Source: Opitutia bacterium
GTDB taxonomy: Bacteria; Verrucomicrobiota; Verrucomicrobiia; Opitutales; Seribacteraceae
Length of the DNA: 8,126 nucleotides
NCBI GenBank assembly: GCA_018695085.1
Contig: JABHOU010000463.1
Location: forward strand, 1 to 8,126
Reading direction: 5' to 3'
Both the position numbers and the translations under genes were made by a program. How positions within the stretch are numbered: position 1 is the first letter of the stretch; the number at the start of each line of letters is the position of its first letter. The notes below the pieces were generated by a model, which did not search any database, had not been told where the DNA came from, and worked only from the letters and a program-made list of their open reading frames with translations. Shown piece after piece: positions 6,678 through 8,126 of this stretch.

Positions 6678-8006
6678 ATGACTGCTTCGACATCCATTTT
6701 ACCCGAAAAACTTCACGAATACCCTCAGCAAGACGTGATCGACGGATCCGGCGGAGAATCAGCTGCCATTCTCGATGACTGCATCAACCAGAACGACGGG
6801 GTGTTTCAACTTATGCACCGTTACGCAGGCAGGACTTTTTGCTCCCCGGGAAAACGCATTCGACTGGACGAAGGATCGTACTATCCCGATTACATGGGCG
6901 GTACGGGTCTCGATGAAATTTGGATGGGGTGCACCGTGCCCATCGTTACGGGTGTCATAGACACGCGCACGAACAAGGCCCCGTATCGCGAAGGCGAGTC
7001 GCACGTTCTCACTCCCAACGGGCAAGTCATCTCTTTGCAGGATTTGATCCTCGCCAATCCAGAAACGGTCATGGGCGAGAAGATCACGGCCTTTTCGAAA
7101 TCTCTCTACGGTGACCCGACCTGGCCGATCGTCTCCAAGAAATTCGACAATTTGAACCCGATTCCCCATCACCTTCATTGGTCGAAGTGGGAAGTCTATG
7201 ACATCAATTCCTTCGACAACCCCGGCGTGAGCCCCTCGCATTATCACACCACGGCCATGGGACTGTACCCGTTTGTCACCAAGGACCAGTTTCTTGCCTG
7301 CATGAAGAGTTTCGGGCAAGGCGAGTATAATGGGGTTCGGCACTTGTCACCGCACACGATGATGCACATTGACAACGGCTTCGTAATGCCGAACGGCGTT
7401 CTCCATTCCCCAACAGACCTTTGCACCCATGAGGTACACGTTACGATGGATGAGCACTTCCTGGCCGAGGATCTTACCTTGGACGGGAGTATCGGAGCAG
7501 CCGATGCGTTCTACGCATGCCGTGAGGAGGACTACCCGAAGGACCACCATGAAGACTGGGAATACCTGGTTGAAAAGTTCGACTTCGAAGCCAATCAGGA
7601 CCCCGACTTCGTTCAGAAGAATTCACGTCCGGCAATCACCGCGGAAGAATTCTCAGGCGACGGAGTGGACGCAAAATGGATTGTCTACGGCAAGGTTCTC
7701 GGTGACCAGAAGGTCTCGATTCTCCGTCTTACCGTCAGCCCTGGCGCCAAAACGACTTTTCGTCCGGACAGCCCCACCCTTTTCCACACCAATGGAGGTA
7801 GCGGTCGGGTTGGAAAGCTCGAAGTCAACTATCACCAGAATATGGTTCTCGGCGAACTCTATCCCGAAATCGGATTCATCACCCAAGCCGCCCTTTCGAA
7901 TGGCGGTGTGGAAATCGAGAACACCGGTTCGGAACCGCTCGTTTTGACCTTCGACTTCCCGCAAAACGCCCATTCCCAGACACCTGGTGTTACCGCTACG
8001 GGGTAG
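6678..8006 (+). CDS. Cytoplasmic bicupin protein resembling type I phosphomannose isomerase
   Basis: A 442-residue protein with no signal peptide, so it should act inside the cell. The order of segments follows type I mannose-6-phosphate isomerases: VISLQDLILANPETVMGEK resembles their T-L-x-x-L-I...P-E-x-x-x-G region, then WPIVSKKFDNLNPIPHHLHW sits where they have P-L-L-x-K...L-S-x-Q-V-H-P. Cupin motif 1 is H165-L-H167 with four residues to E172. Cupin motif 2 is P238-N-G240-V-L-H243, and another H-x-H occurs at 188-190 (SHYH). Residues about 340-428 form a second, metal-ligand-poor cupin-like half (FHTNGGSGRV, VEIENTGSEPLVL). The QxH pair of classical isomerases is replaced by HxH. I infer a metal-dependent sugar or sugar-phosphate isomerase, or a related epimerase, fed by the sulfatase pathway; other cupin functions remain possible. 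No clear Shine-Dalgarno precedes the ATG. Beyond the stop no terminator is convincing. Confidence 0.85.
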   Translation: MTASTSILPEKLHEYPQQDVIDGSGGESAAILDDCINQNDGVFQLMHRYAGRTFCSPGKRIRLDEGSYYPDYMGGTGLDEIWMGCTVPIVTGVIDTRTNKAPYREGESHVLTPNGQVISLQDLILANPETVMGEKITAFSKSLYGDPTWPIVSKKFDNLNPIPHHLHWSKWEVYDINSFDNPGVSPSHYHTTAMGLYPFVTKDQFLACMKSFGQGEYNGVRHLSPHTMMHIDNGFVMPNGVLHSPTDLCTHEVHVTMDEHFLAEDLTLDGSIGAADAFYACREEDYPKDHHEDWEYLVEKFDFEANQDPDFVQKNSRPAITAEEFSGDGVDAKWIVYGKVLGDQKVSILRLTVSPGAKTTFRPDSPTLFHTNGGSGRVGKLEVNYHQNMVLGELYPEIGFITQAALSNGGVEIENTGSEPLVLTFDFPQNAHSQTPGVTATG

Positions 8007-8126
8007 ACGGCCGACCGAGCAAATGCAGCGGACTCAAAGAGAGGCCGTTCGAGGGCAAGGAACGAGGGTTTGAACAGAGTTATTCCTAGGTAATCGTTTT
8101 CGTATCCTACGGAAACTACTCCACAA

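Noticed and set aside
8007..8048. ACGGCC/GGCCGT inverted repeat after the cupin gene as a terminator
   Set aside because: The arms are 6 bases with a 30-base loop and no T-run follows, so it is weak and may be chance.
8007..8126. Right-edge region checked for a gene start or RNA
   Set aside because: No open frame with family-like content, no tRNA-like fold and no repeat could be supported in the last 120 bases.
1..8126. CRISPR array, insertion sequence, tRNA or phage genes
   Set aside because: No short regularly spaced repeats, transposase-like frames, terminal inverted repeats or tRNA cloverleaf were seen anywhere in the window.

Overview
The window looks like part of a polysaccharide sulfatase locus from a bacterium of the Planctomycetota–Verrucomicrobiota (PVC) group, most likely a marine or sediment Verrucomicrobiota. 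This placement is inferred from three things. There are three tandem iduronate-2-sulfatase-like S1 sulfatases. There is a secreted formylglycine-generating-enzyme (FGE)-like protein whose wording (GFYLGKYEVTQEQY, MIWCPPGSYLRG) is typical of that group. The starts lack clear Shine-Dalgarno sequences. No rRNA or other marker gene is present, so the lineage is not proven.

Layout, all on the + strand. Bases 3-1625: 3' part of a secreted protein with two FGE/SUMF1-like domains that arose by internal duplication; its true start lies left of the window. Bases 1626-1857: a 232-base non-coding gap with one small perfect hairpin just before the next gene. Bases 1858-3258, 3291-4700 and 4697-6538: three exported sulfatases in a tight array (32-base gap, then a 4-base ATGA overlap), very probably one operon. 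The third carries an extra C-terminal beta-sandwich resembling a carbohydrate-binding module. Bases 6539-6677: a 139-base gap with a weak promoter candidate. Bases 6678-8006: a cytoplasmic two-cupin protein resembling type I phosphomannose isomerase. Bases 8007-8126: no gene and no convincing terminator.

How the genes may work together (inference): the three exported sulfatases would remove different sulfate esters from a sulfated glycan outside the cytoplasm, the third held on the glycan by its C-terminal module. The cupin protein would act inside the cell on a released sugar or sugar phosphate. The sulfatases are all cysteine-type and need a maturase to make formylglycine. The adjacent FGE-like protein lacks both catalytic cysteines in both domains, so it probably does not do this, and the maturase must be elsewhere. 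No glycoside hydrolase, polysaccharide lyase or transporter is in the window.

The most notable points are the non-canonical CTSSR active-site motif of the second sulfatase, the sulfatase-module fusion, the recent patchy duplication in the FGE-like gene, and the HxHx4E metal motif in an isomerase-like protein whose relatives use QxH.
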